In this document: positions 18,878 through 28,471 of the stretch, piece by piece
How positions within the stretch are numbered: the first letter of the stretch is position 1
How the letters are laid out: each line of letters opens with the position of its first letter
NCBI GenBank assembly: GCA_009777935.1
Contig: WRKU01000001.1
Location: 1 to 64,000 of the forward strand
Reading direction: 5' to 3'
Length of the DNA: 64,000 bases
From: Coriobacteriia bacterium
GTDB taxonomy: Bacteria; Actinomycetota; Coriobacteriia; WRKU01
Position numbers and translations under genes: made by a program
Notes under the pieces: model-generated
Databases searched by the model: none
The model's input: the letters and a program-made list of their open reading frames with translations, nothing else
What the model was told of the DNA's origin: nothing

Positions 18878-20281
18878 CTATTCAAGATAGTCGCGCAAGC
18901 GGCTGGATTGGCCGGGATGACGTAGCTTGTTGAGCGTCTTCGACTCGATTTGGCGAATACGCTCGCGCGTGACGCCGAACTCGCGTCCGACCTCCTCAAG
19001 CGTACGCGGATGCCCATCGGTAAGGCCAAAGCGCAGCTCAATGACTTTGCGTTCACGGTCGGAGAGCTCGGCCAGCACCGTGTTGACCTGTTCTTGCAGC
19101 AAGGTGATACCGGCGGCTTCGGCCGGGCCGAGCACCGCTTCGTCCTCAAGAAAGTCGCCGAGCTGGCTGTCTTCTTCTTCACCAATCGGTGTTTCGAGCG
19201 AGACTGGCTCTTGGCTAATCTTGAGTATCTCGCGTACGCGGTCCTCGTCGAGCTCCATGCGCTCGCCAATCTGAGCCGGCGTCGGATCCTCGCCGAGCTC
19301 TTGGACGAGCTGACGCTGAATGCGAATAAGCTTATTGATGGTCTCGACCATATGCACGGGAATACGAATCGTGCGTGCTTGGTCGGCGATTGCTCGGGTA
19401 ATCGCCTGACGAATCCACCACGTCGCATACGTCGAGAACTTGAAGCCTTTCGTGTAGTCGAACTTTTCGACGGCGCGAATCAGGCCAAGGTTACCTTCTT
19501 GAATGAGGTCGAGGAAAGACATGCCGCGTCCGATGTATTTCTTGGCAATCGAGACGACAAGGCGCAAGTTCGCCTCAACGAGCTGTGACTTCGACTGCAG
19601 GCCAATCTGTTCTTGGCGCACCAGACGGCGCATCTGCACGCGAGAGAGTTCGACGCCATCGTCTTCGGCCTGTTCGATCTCGGCCGTCGCTTCAAGGCCC
19701 TTCTCAATCTTTTTTGCGAGATCGACCTCTTGTGCAGCCGTCAACAGATCGACCTTGCCGATCTCCTTGAGATACATACGCACACTGTCGGCCGTCAGCC
19801 CCGGTGCCGCCGTCGCCTCAGCACGAGTCTTAGCACGACGGCTCTTCGAAGCGGCACGCGCCTCCTCACGCAAGAGTGCATCGACCTCCTTGACGTCGAT
19901 GTCGGTTACGCTCTCCTCTTCGGCTTCGACCTCGGCCAGCGCAGCGGCGTCTGGCTCGGCTATTTCGAGGTCAACGAGTCCTTCGGCCGCGATATCGGCG
20001 TCACCGGGCTCCATGTCTTCGAGCCCGAGAGGGGCCTCTTCATCGACTGCCTCGACCGTCACTGCTACAACCTTCTTAGCCGTCGCAGCTTTTGTAGTTT
20101 TCGTAGTTCTCGTAGCTTTTTTAGCTTTGGTAGCTTTCGTAGCCTTTGTAGCCTTCGTGGCTTTTGTAGCTCTTGTGGCCTTTGTAGCTTTGGTAGCCTT
20201 TGTGGCTTTGGTGGTAGCTGTCTTCTTTGTTGCCGGTTTTTTGCTCTGCGCCATGCCGCCCGCCTTCTCGTTTTTTACCAA
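18878..20281 (-). CDS. rpoD: RNA polymerase primary sigma factor RpoD/SigA
   Basis: [60 protein letters not shown]; region 4 [22 protein letters not shown]. Confidence 0.98.
   Translation of the reverse strand: MVKNEKAGGMAQSKKPATKKTATTKATKATKATKATRATKATKATKATKATKAKKATRTTKTTKAATAKKVVAVTVEAVDEEAPLGLEDMEPGDADIAAEGLVDLEIAEPDAAALAEVEAEEESVTDIDVKEVDALLREEARAASKSRRAKTRAEATAAPGLTADSVRMYLKEIGKVDLLTAAQEVDLAKKIEKGLEATAEIEQAEDDGVELSRVQMRRLVRQEQIGLQSKSQLVEANLRLVVSIAKKYIGRGMSFLDLIQEGNLGLIRAVEKFDYTKGFKFSTYATWWIRQAITRAIADQARTIRIPVHMVETINKLIRIQRQLVQELGEDPTPAQIGERMELDEDRVREILKISQEPVSLETPIGEEEDSQLGDFLEDEAVLGPAEAAGITLLQEQVNTVLAELSDRERKVIELRFGLTDGHPRTLEEVGREFGVTRERIRQIESKTLNKLRHPGQSSRLRDYLE
20072..20221 (-). repeat. 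Tandem 9-bp-period repeat encoding K-A-T tripeptides in the sigma factor N-terminus
   Basis: [42 protein letters not shown]. Confidence 0.9.
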
Positions 20282-20334
20282 CCTATCTTAACATATGCGA
20301 GTGGGCGTTTTGTACTCGTGCCCAGAGACTGAAG

Positions 20335-21024
20335 CTACGCGCTCCGAACCTGCTCTACTTGCTCGACGATAAGATTTGTTACGTATTCGATCGTCATAAT
20401 CGTCGAATCAACGATGAGTGCATCGTCGGCAGGACGCAGTGGCGAGAGTTCGCGCTGCGAGTCGTATTCGTCGCGTCGTACGATGTCGGCAAGCGTCGCT
20501 TCATAGTCCACCTCAAGCCCACGCTCAAGATTCTGTGCAGCTCGACGACGCGCGCGCTCTTCAGCGCTTGCGGTCAAAAAAACTTTGACGGCTGCGTCGG
20601 GAAACACAACCGTACCAATGTCTCGACCCTCGACAACGTAGCCGATGCCCTCATCGGCAGCTCCCTCAGCGAGCATACGCTGCTGTGCGACGAGCGCCTC
20701 GCGCACCTCGCGCAACGCAGAGACAGGGCTGACGGCCACATCAATCTCAGGCGTGCGAATTGCATCGGTCACCTCGGTGCCTGCAATGAACACGCGTGAG
20801 GGTAGCACGTCACCGTCGGTGTAGCCGAACTCGATAGGATCGGTCTCGGCGATAGCACGCAGAGCGGCTGCATTATCGAGCGCCACGCCCTGTGCACGTG
20901 CTTGCACCGCAATCGCGCGATACATCGCACCGGTGTCCAGATAGTGGAACCCGAGCGCCTCGGCAGCGCGTTTTGCTATCGTTGACTTGCCTGAGCCGGC
21001 CGGCCCATCGATCGCTACGACCAC
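20335..21024 (-). CDS. cmk: Cytidylate kinase
   Basis: GTG start at 21024: VVVAIDGPAGSGKSTIAKRAAEALGFHYLDTGAMYRAIA; VVEGRDIGTVVFPDA. Confidence 0.95.
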   Translation of the reverse strand: MVVAIDGPAGSGKSTIAKRAAEALGFHYLDTGAMYRAIAVQARAQGVALDNAAALRAIAETDPIEFGYTDGDVLPSRVFIAGTEVTDAIRTPEIDVAVSPVSALREVREALVAQQRMLAEGAADEGIGYVVEGRDIGTVVFPDAAVKVFLTASAEERARRRAAQNLERGLEVDYEATLADIVRRDEYDSQRELSPLRPADDALIVDSTIMTIEYVTNLIVEQVEQVRSA

Positions 21025-22142
21025 GTTCCCTCCTCTACCAGCGCTTCCAGCGCGGCGATGGTGCGCGTCACCTCGTCGGGTGAGCCCACACCGATACGCA
21101 GCGCAGGGGTGTCGCCGAAGTCGCGCACGATGATGCCTTTCTTGAGCAGCGCCTGAAAGGCCCCCTGTGGTCGCGGCGCATGGACCCATACGAAGTTCGC
21201 CTGCGAAGCAGCGTATGTGATGCCGAGCTGCTCGCACGCCTCTTCGATGCGGCGGCGTCCCTCGGCGTTCACCGTAGTGCGTCGAGCGAGCTCGGCGTTG
21301 TCGGCCAGCGCTGCGGTCGCCATCGCCTGCGCTGCGACATTGACGTTGAACGGCGCGCGTATCTTGCCAAGCGCTTCGGCGAGCGCGACCGGCATGACGC
21401 CGTAGCCACATCGCATCCCGGCCATCGCGTATGCCTTCGAGAAGGTCCGCAGCACGACGAGGGGGCGCTCGCCATCGAACCATTCGAGTGCGTTCGTCTC
21501 GGCGTCGGCGGCAACGAACTCGAAGTAGGCTTCATCGACGACGACAAGCACATCGCGCGGCACCGTATCCATGAACGCCGCAAACGCCTCACGCGTGTAG
21601 ATGGTGCCGGTCGGGTTGTTAGGATTGCAGAGCACCACAATTTTGGTGCGCTCAGTGATGGCTTCGCGCATTGCGTCAAGATCGTACTCTTCGCGCTCGT
21701 TAAGTGCGACCGGCACCGCGGTGGCCCCAGTCAGCTCGCACATAAGCGGATAGACGATAAAGCTCGGCCAGCCATAGACGACCTCATCGCCAACGCCAAG
21801 CGTCGCATACGCGAGCAGCATCAGCAACTCGTTTGAGCCGTTGCCCACGACGATATATGCTTCATCGACATCGAGGCGCGCGCTCAGTGCCGTCTTGAGC
21901 TCATGTGCGCCACCGTCGGGATAGCGATTCGCCGTACGAAGCGCCCGCTCCCCTGCCGCAAGCGCGGTGGTAAACGGCGGGAAGGGGCTTTCGTTACTCG
22001 AAATCTTTACGAGCTCACACGCATCGGTGATGTCACGCACCTGCTCCTCACGCAAGCCCGGCTTATAGGGACGCATGGGATGTACGCGTGCGTTTATGAA
22101 GGTGGCCCAGTTTATGTTTCTCGCTGTGTTCTTCGTTTCCAT
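21015..22142 (-). CDS. hisC: Histidinol-phosphate aminotransferase
   Basis: KISSNESPFPP, LCNPNNPTGTIYTREAF, VVDEAYFEF, RTFSKAYAMAGMRCGY. Confidence 0.94.
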   Translation of the reverse strand: METKNTARNINWATFINARVHPMRPYKPGLREEQVRDITDACELVKISSNESPFPPFTTALAAGERALRTANRYPDGGAHELKTALSARLDVDEAYIVVGNGSNELLMLLAYATLGVGDEVVYGWPSFIVYPLMCELTGATAVPVALNEREEYDLDAMREAITERTKIVVLCNPNNPTGTIYTREAFAAFMDTVPRDVLVVVDEAYFEFVAADAETNALEWFDGERPLVVLRTFSKAYAMAGMRCGYGVMPVALAEALGKIRAPFNVNVAAQAMATAALADNAELARRTTVNAEGRRRIEEACEQLGITYAASQANFVWVHAPRPQGAFQALLKKGIIVRDFGDTPALRIGVGSPDEVTRTIAALEALVEEGTWS

Positions 22143-22157
22143 GCTCTCATTATAAGC

Positions 22158-22184
22158 GAAAGGCGGCCTCTGAGACCGCCTTTC
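22158..22184 (-). terminator. Hairpin downstream of the FKBP gene
   Basis: gaaaggcgg-cctctgaga-ccgcctttc. Confidence 0.7.
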
Positions 22185-22206
22185 ATCTACTCGTTTCTCG
22201 CCACGC

Positions 22207-22659
22207 CTACTGAACGTCGAGAAGTTCTACCTCAAAGATGAGCGTTGCGCCGGGTGGGATAACGTTGCCGCTACCACTATCACCATACGCCATATGAGCC
22301 GGAATAGTGAGCTGGCGCACGCCGCCAACCTTCATGCCGACGAGACCAACATCCCAACCTTCGATGACCCGTCCGGCACCAAGCACAAAGGTGAATGGAG
22401 CACGACCGACCGAGCTGTCGAACTCGGTACCATCGACGAGTGTGCCGGTGTAGTGCACCTCGAGTGTCTTGCCATCCACGGCCTCTTCGCCGTCACCAAC
22501 TACGATGTCTTCAATCTGCAACTCGCTCACCTGTCCTTCCGGCATGTTAAAAATCTGTGTCGTGTCGTCCGGTACATCTGCATCGGCGGCACCTCCTGCA
22601 CAGCCAATGAGTGCAAAAACACACATCGCCATGAGCATACCTAGTAGCAACTTTTTCAT
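22207..22659 (-). CDS. FKBP-type peptidyl-prolyl isomerase lipoprotein
   Basis: Lipobox FALIGCAGG; LEVHYTGTLVDGTEFDSSVGRAPFTFVLGAGRVIEGWDVGLVGMKVGGVRQLTIPAHMAYG. Confidence 0.96.
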   Translation of the reverse strand: MKKLLLGMLMAMCVFALIGCAGGAADADVPDDTTQIFNMPEGQVSELQIEDIVVGDGEEAVDGKTLEVHYTGTLVDGTEFDSSVGRAPFTFVLGAGRVIEGWDVGLVGMKVGGVRQLTIPAHMAYGDSGSGNVIPPGATLIFEVELLDVQ

Positions 22660-22695
22660 GTCCTACGCCTCCTCTAAATGTCGCACGAGATAAGC

Positions 22696-22718
22696 TGGGG
22701 CGAGCAACGGGATTCGAA
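22696..22718 (-). repeat. Direct copy of tRNA-His 3' end (island att-like site)
   Basis: tggggcgagcaacgggattcgaa, identical to 38653-38675. Confidence 0.92.
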
Positions 22719-22827
22719 TTCAGATTATCCCGCATATTTAAGCACAAAACTCGCCGTTAATCGGACTAAATTGTACCATACCGTATCACGTGGCGTGACA
22801 AAAATGTGACAGAGCCGTGCGTTCTTC

Positions 22828-25800
22828 TCATGTATGTAATCCCACACGAGAAGCGCGTTCCTTGATTGCTAATGCTGCAGCCCTCTCCTCCTCGGAACCA
22901 GCAAGTCTCTTGTCCCAGTTATCGGTGGCAGCATCCATAAATCCCTCCCCAAGAAGAATATTGTCTAAATAATCAGGTGAGATTGCATCTACGACTTGAA
23001 TAAAGTCAGAAAGATCTTCACATAGATATCTGTGTCGATCATCTAGCTTTAATGAGTTGCGTATATTTGATTCATTATCTTGTAGAACCCTAAGAGCTGC
23101 TTGATGGTCGATAGCTTCTATGACCCGCAATGCTTCAGCACATTCATCGAAGCAACCTGGACACCGAAGTTTGACACGCCCACTTTCAGCCAACCTTACT
23201 GCAAGTTCCGGCACTAAATCTACCGCACGAGAATCAATTGCCACCCACTCACTCTCATACTTCTCAAAAAGCATACGACCTGGCTGGCTGTCACTTGCAT
23301 AACAAAAGGCAATTAGGATCTGCTGAAGACTTTCATTATCAAAGGGACCTGCAGATACTGTCTCCTCTAGGGCGGTAGCATCGACGTGTTGCATCATTTC
23401 GTCAATTGCGTTTTGAGAAACTGCCCCAATCGAATAAGTGAGCATACCAAAGCTTTCCAGCTCGACACGATTTGCCTTCCGCACATTCTTTCCTACTTTT
23501 GACCAATCAACTTCCTCAATCCATTTTCTTATGGCTGCTCCATAGGTAGCGTAATCATCGCCAAAACCTTCCTTGTACGCAAAGCTATAGCAGGTAACGA
23601 GCCAAGAGAACATGGCGCGAGCTGTACTGGCAGGATTATCTTCCATGCTCTCTTTCAAAACAGGACTGACAACCCCAAAAGCAACTGTGCCAAGAAAGGG
23701 ATCTAGAAAAACTAATCTTTGGATTAGTTCGCAAATCCCATAAATTGAATCCGAGACACTAGCTTTACTAAACCAATCAAAGCATTGTTCTTTGCTCACC
23801 TTATGACAAAGTAGTTTTTCTTGATCAGGTTCAGCCTCATGGTCAATTTGGGAATATTCGCAAATAAGTCTTTCCCATGCCCCTGCGTTTTGCACTGAGC
23901 CATGCTCGAACATGCGACCAAGAGTATCTGAGAAAGATACTGTCGTCAAAACATCGGTATGTCGCTCTGTACTGCCTCTTCCCCTGAAAGAAGATATCAA
24001 GGTTCCGAGACCGAAGGCATCTTCATCAGTGCAAACCGCCAGCCATACCTTAGCCCTGTCTGCAATTAAATCAAGAAGATCGTCAGGGACAAGACTGTCT
24101 CGAATGAGTTCACTTAATAACAAACTTGCCAAATGCACATCATCCGGATTCTCTCGGGAAAGACAACTGCTTACGACTAGATTTACAGTATCCGCATCAA
24201 ACACGAGTCTTCCGGAAGGATATATCTCACGAGCCCAACAGAGTTCACTGACAAGCCAATACTTACCTTTCAGGGCAATTTCGTCAGATGCTAAACGTTG
24301 ACGGATATAATCGACTATTCCGCTTTCCGTACTCCTGGTGTCATCATAAATAACCCTATTGATAACTGCACCCGTAAAACGTATGTGGGGGCATCTATAA
24401 TACCCACCTTGTTCAGAAATAAGTCTGGAACCTTCAATATCTGTTAGTGCGGACTCGCAATCTATGTCAACAAAATTCAACCTTAGGAGATTTTTGAGTT
24501 CCGCTCGCCTAATGCCTCCATCGAGACTTAGCAATTGTTCAGTAGCAATAACCACATACGCAACCCAAGCAGAGTCACTCAGTCCTGCCATGCGACTTTT
24601 GATTTCACGATCACCGCCACGCATGATACTCATGAATTCCCACGGAGATCTAGCAGAGGAGGCGTCGCTTATCCTCCTGTGTATGCTTTCTCGTGCCGCT
24701 CCAATTCCAACTCTATTGTCAAGTTCAGAAACAACCTCGACCAATTCATTTGCTCTTGAATCACAAAAGGTCTTAATAGTCTTTACAGATTGCGCATCAT
24801 GAAGACTTGTTGATTCTTCTCTGATTGTGCCCCACTCAGTTGTACAGGCGATAATTTTGCAGTTCGCAGAGACCGATCTTTCAAGTGCTAAGCGAATGTC
24901 TGGTGCTACTGCCTGGCAGTCGTCCACTACCGCGACAACCAGCGATTCAATAGTACGAAGCTCACGGACAGCATCCATTGTTACATTTCCGGGATTTGCC
25001 GACTCAATAACATTCCAGCCATCCCTACCCATATCACGCGCAACCTGAAAAGCAGTCAGAGATTTCCCTGATCCACTACCACCGGCTACTATGGCAAATC
25101 CTCCGCCCTTTAAGTCCGCTAGGATTTTTTCCGCACCTGGTAATCTCGGAGCAGAATCAACATCTTGCGGACCAAGACGCATACCCGAAAGGACAGCGGA
25201 CAATCCTCGCTGTCGATCATAATTGACCCACTGCCAATGAAGCAACTCTCCCGTAGCACTTAATTGTTCAGCCATTATTGGCAAAATAGTATCAGCTGTA
25301 CCAGCAAGACCGTTGTGTCCGGTAGCACTTGGACTTACTCGATAATAACCATACTTCTCCCTAAGCGGAATTGCCAAGTGCTTCTCAACAATTTCGTCAC
25401 TGCCCGAGTAGCCTATTTCAATCAGAGTAGCAGTATGTTGCTCTAATAGCGCATCAAGTCTATCGACAATCTCTTCTGGCACCACGCCACCCTCGTAAGG
25501 AAAAACCCAATGCCCTTGAATGTCTCTAGCATCTCCATGCGGCTTAATCAAAATGTCCTGCGGTATCTCGGCCCCAAAAAGCGACCTATAGGCTCTTTCT
25601 AGTAAAGTATCCCAGTTCAAAGAGACGGCGTATTTGACGTGTTCATGCTTAATCATTTTCGCTAAGGCAAGATGGGCGGCTGTCGGATTTTTTTCAAGAT
25701 CAAGAACTGCGAAAAGCTCTTTGAAGGTCACTGCAAGAGTCCTTGAATTGGCAAGTGCAATCCAAGCCATCTCAATGCGCTTAGAATCGCTGTCAATTAT

Positions 25801-26025
25801 CTGCTTAGCCGGACCATCGGAAACAGCAAGTGCTGTCGCAAGTTGCTTTCGTTCTTCAGGATTTTTATCAAAAGTTTTCCAAAGCAATGCCGTAAGTTCA
25901 TTTGCCATCGGATGAGATGACGCCGACATGCCGGCCCCTACTATGACAATAGCGCCGTAGGAATTGACCATTCTTGTAGCGTTTTGCAGGTTTTCCTCTA
26001 CTGGCATTGACCCTCCATACATCAA
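22828..26025 (-). CDS. SIR2-like N-terminal domain plus STAND/P-loop NTPase and large C-terminal region (Avs5-like architecture)
   Basis: GAIVIVGAGMSASSHPMANELTALLW, VKYAVSLNWDTLLERAYRSLFG, KPHGD, LIEIGYSGSDEIVEKHL; Walker A AIVAGGSGSGKSLTA, Walker B LVVAVVDDCQ. Confidence 0.8.
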   Translation of the reverse strand: MMYGGSMPVEENLQNATRMVNSYGAIVIVGAGMSASSHPMANELTALLWKTFDKNPEERKQLATALAVSDGPAKQIIDSDSKRIEMAWIALANSRTLAVTFKELFAVLDLEKNPTAAHLALAKMIKHEHVKYAVSLNWDTLLERAYRSLFGAEIPQDILIKPHGDARDIQGHWVFPYEGGVVPEEIVDRLDALLEQHTATLIEIGYSGSDEIVEKHLAIPLREKYGYYRVSPSATGHNGLAGTADTILPIMAEQLSATGELLHWQWVNYDRQRGLSAVLSGMRLGPQDVDSAPRLPGAEKILADLKGGGFAIVAGGSGSGKSLTAFQVARDMGRDGWNVIESANPGNVTMDAVRELRTIESLVVAVVDDCQAVAPDIRLALERSVSANCKIIACTTEWGTIREESTSLHDAQSVKTIKTFCDSRANELVEVVSELDNRVGIGAARESIHRRISDASSARSPWEFMSIMRGGDREIKSRMAGLSDSAWVAYVVIATEQLLSLDGGIRRAELKNLLRLNFVDIDCESALTDIEGSRLISEQGGYYRCPHIRFTGAVINRVIYDDTRSTESGIVDYIRQRLASDEIALKGKYWLVSELCWAREIYPSGRLVFDADTVNLVVSSCLSRENPDDVHLASLLLSELIRDSLVPDDLLDLIADRAKVWLAVCTDEDAFGLGTLISSFRGRGSTERHTDVLTTVSFSDTLGRMFEHGSVQNAGAWERLICEYSQIDHEAEPDQEKLLCHKVSKEQCFDWFSKASVSDSIYGICELIQRLVFLDPFLGTVAFGVVSPVLKESMEDNPASTARAMFSWLVTCYSFAYKEGFGDDYATYGAAIRKWIEEVDWSKVGKNVRKANRVELESFGMLTYSIGAVSQNAIDEMMQHVDATALEETVSAGPFDNESLQQILIAFCYASDSQPGRMLFEKYESEWVAIDSRAVDLVPELAVRLAESGRVKLRCPGCFDECAEALRVIEAIDHQAALRVLQDNESNIRNSLKLDDRHRYLCEDLSDFIQVVDAISPDYLDNILLGEGFMDAATDNWDKRLAGSEEERAAALAIKERASRVGLHT

Positions 26026-26248
26026 AACTAATTAGTTGTGGCACCCTCATATTATATGCGCTCGCGACAATCATGGGTCCAATCCAAAATTGGTTGGTAG
26101 AATTCAAGAGCCTTCATGGTCAACACTTGCTAAAGATGGATTTTGTTGGATTAACTGAAGGATCGGAAACTTCGTCCCAGTCGATCAAAATTTAACCGGA
26201 GTGATGCGACATAAAATCTTGACACGAAAATGGTACAGAAGTGTGTCA

Positions 26249-26971
26249 TTATTCCGGGATTAAGTCAATGCTTGCCAGTAGCATTTTTCCAAGTCTAGTA
26301 ATGCCTATGGATTTCCGTTCAGGCTTTCCTATGGAATCGACGTTTGCCACCTTTGTCCTATCATCAATCTTGAAAGTTCTAATTTTTTCCTCTAAAAGAT
26401 TGAGCTGCAGAAGATGCTCTCTATAACTATCCTGAAGTGCTTTTTTGTCACGCGTCCTATCACTGGGCGGCATAGACTTATCTGCGGACACCAATACATT
26501 TTCGTGTTTGGTTTGAAACTCCTTGTCGCCTCCAATAGAAAGACCGAAATAGTATCTAAGCCAAAGTATCTCAATATCATTCAATTCATTTAGGATTCGG
26601 AGAAGATGCTTTGATTCGACATACGATATATCTTCAGAAGTAAGACTGTTTGCGACAAGTGATGCCAAATACGAACGTCGTTCCTCAGTTACTGCTCGTG
26701 CAGCAGCAATTACGGCATCTTCGAGCAAATCCGTAAAGTCTGCATCCTGCATGATGTCGTTTGCATTGCTCCATTCAAGAGCATCTATTCGCTCCTCTAA
26801 CTTGACTGAAAAATCAGCAATCCGGTCTATGCGCTGATTGGGAATAATAGTAGTGATTAGCTCACCCAGAAGCCCACCAGCAATCGGAATAGCACTTAGG
26901 GCTGCGCGGGATATCGCAGCCAAATAATCCATCTTATTTTCTGCCAGTTGTTTCTCAGCGCTGCTTTTCAT
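26249..26971 (-). CDS. Defence-island-type small protein with hydrophobic N-terminal segment
   Basis: 240 aa ...ALSAIPIAGGLLGELITTIIPNQRIDRIADFSVKLEERID...; 11 bp after upstream kinase gene. Confidence 0.6.
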   Translation of the reverse strand: MKSSAEKQLAENKMDYLAAISRAALSAIPIAGGLLGELITTIIPNQRIDRIADFSVKLEERIDALEWSNANDIMQDADFTDLLEDAVIAAARAVTEERRSYLASLVANSLTSEDISYVESKHLLRILNELNDIEILWLRYYFGLSIGGDKEFQTKHENVLVSADKSMPPSDRTRDKKALQDSYREHLLQLNLLEEKIRTFKIDDRTKVANVDSIGKPERKSIGITRLGKMLLASIDLIPE

Positions 26972-26982
26972 GGGATGGAAGA

Positions 26983-27567
26983 TTAAAAAGGAAACCCACG
27001 CGACTTCATTTCACCACGAACGGTTTCCACTCTTTGCTCAAGAGAGCCATTCACAGTGATGAAGTCCACATCGTTTTCCATCAGCAGAGAATAGATCATG
27101 GTATCCACTCTGCTTCGGTAATCCTCATCGCCAGGACGTACGTCATCCATAGTTAAGGGAAATTCAATCGGAAAATACACGTAGAAGTCGTACTTTTCTT
27201 TTTCCATCAACCAGATATTGCGCATCATCTCAATCAACGAATCTGGCACATAGGGTCTAGGAAGTTCCTTATTAACAAGTGCATAAGCAAGTGGATCAAG
27301 TATTGTCCTGTCACTGACAAAAACATCATACGCAAACATAGCCTGTTCGGCTGTAAGTTGATCGTTCACGTAATGAATATAGGACTCCATATTCGCGTCC
27401 TGATTTAGGGGATACCCTTTTGCTATTATCTTTCGAGCTACCTCCGTAATATGCTTGAGGTCAAACTCAGGAGACAAATCGTGCTTCAATTGGTCAAACA
27501 AGGTTGTTTTGCCAGTACAATGCGAACCAGCCAAAGCGATACTTATTGAGTTGTGCTTAGTCCCCAT
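26983..27567 (-). CDS. P-loop NTPase/kinase, NadR-like (AAA_28-type)
   Basis: ISIALAGSHCTGKTTLFDQLKHDL...ITEVARKIIAKGYPLN...FVSDRTILDPLAYALV. Confidence 0.8.
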   Translation of the reverse strand: MGTKHNSISIALAGSHCTGKTTLFDQLKHDLSPEFDLKHITEVARKIIAKGYPLNQDANMESYIHYVNDQLTAEQAMFAYDVFVSDRTILDPLAYALVNKELPRPYVPDSLIEMMRNIWLMEKEKYDFYVYFPIEFPLTMDDVRPGDEDYRSRVDTMIYSLLMENDVDFITVNGSLEQRVETVRGEMKSRGFPF

Positions 27568-28471
27568 GGAATAATCCTTTCATTGCTAGTGCTCCTTCAT
27601 CCTGAGTATCACGAGCTTCACACACAACAACTGGCGATATTTTCTTTCTTTGTATTGCCTCTATGAAATTCTCTGCACGGGGATAATACTTATCGAGCAG
27701 GGATTCATCCTCAAGCAAACTTACTTGATAGTTCTCGATCCTATCATCAAATGCTTTATGTTTCTTCTCGCCATTATGGTCAACCTCGACAGGATACATA
27801 TGAAAGTGTGTCTCTTCAAGCATTTCTCTACCCAACTGATTTTCAATCATATCTAGAATCTCCACGATAGATTCAGTCGATACCAGCGAACCGCCTCTGA
27901 AAGCATGAACATGCGCTACATCAACACAGGGCCTTGCGAAAGAAACTTTGGAGCATATGTAAATTATTTCCTCAATGCTACCGACCTGATTTCTCTTTCC
28001 TGCGGTTTCCGGATACAAAAAGATATCATCAGCAGGAAGAGATTGCTTGATACCATTGAGTCCTTCAATTATTTTTTCTACAGCATTTGCGCGATCATCG
28101 GCACTCTTCCCTGGATAGTGGCCCGGATGAAAAATGATACGACTTGATCCTATTTTTTTCGCCAAATCATAGCACTGTAGAATTCTCTCTTTGGATCGTT
28201 TGACAACTTCCTCATCAGCACTTGCAAGCGTCACATAATACGGTGCGTGTAGTGAAATGCCAATATTATACTCGTCAGCCAATTCCCTGTATCGGTGAGC
28301 TTGCTCGCTCTTCATTTTCACACCATATGTATTTTGTAGCTCAACCCAATCAAGCTGCAAACAATTGAGCCACTGAAATATATTATCCCGGTTTTTTCGG
28401 AACTCACTCTTGTGAAATGCTGGGGGAAAGCCAGCAACACCGAAAAGTACACTATCGCTTAAGTTTGTCAT
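27557..28471 (-). CDS. Endonuclease IV / xylose-isomerase-like TIM-barrel protein
   Basis: GVAGFPPAFHKSEF, ISLHAPYYVTLAS, RIIFHPGHYPGKS, YPETAGKRNQVGSIEEI, CVDVAHVHAFRGG. Confidence 0.8.
   Translation of the reverse strand: MTNLSDSVLFGVAGFPPAFHKSEFRKNRDNIFQWLNCLQLDWVELQNTYGVKMKSEQAHRYRELADEYNIGISLHAPYYVTLASADEEVVKRSKERILQCYDLAKKIGSSRIIFHPGHYPGKSADDRANAVEKIIEGLNGIKQSLPADDIFLYPETAGKRNQVGSIEEIIYICSKVSFARPCVDVAHVHAFRGGSLVSTESIVEILDMIENQLGREMLEETHFHMYPVEVDHNGEKKHKAFDDRIENYQVSLLEDESLLDKYYPRAENFIEAIQRKKISPVVVCEARDTQDEGALAMKGLFHGD

Noticed and set aside
20072-20221. CRISPR-like repeat
   Set aside because: Contiguous 9-bp period inside the rpoD reading frame with no spacers; coding low-complexity repeat. 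No CRISPR array was seen anywhere in the window.
23705-23735. Hairpin ACTAATC-TTTG-GATTAGT
   Set aside because: Short, lies within the SIR2-STAND coding frame and has no other support; likely chance.
26220-26247. TGACAC...GTGTCA inverted repeat at the end of the 240-aa gene
   Set aside because: Only 6-bp arms with a 16-nt loop and no T-run; too weak to call a terminator or operator.
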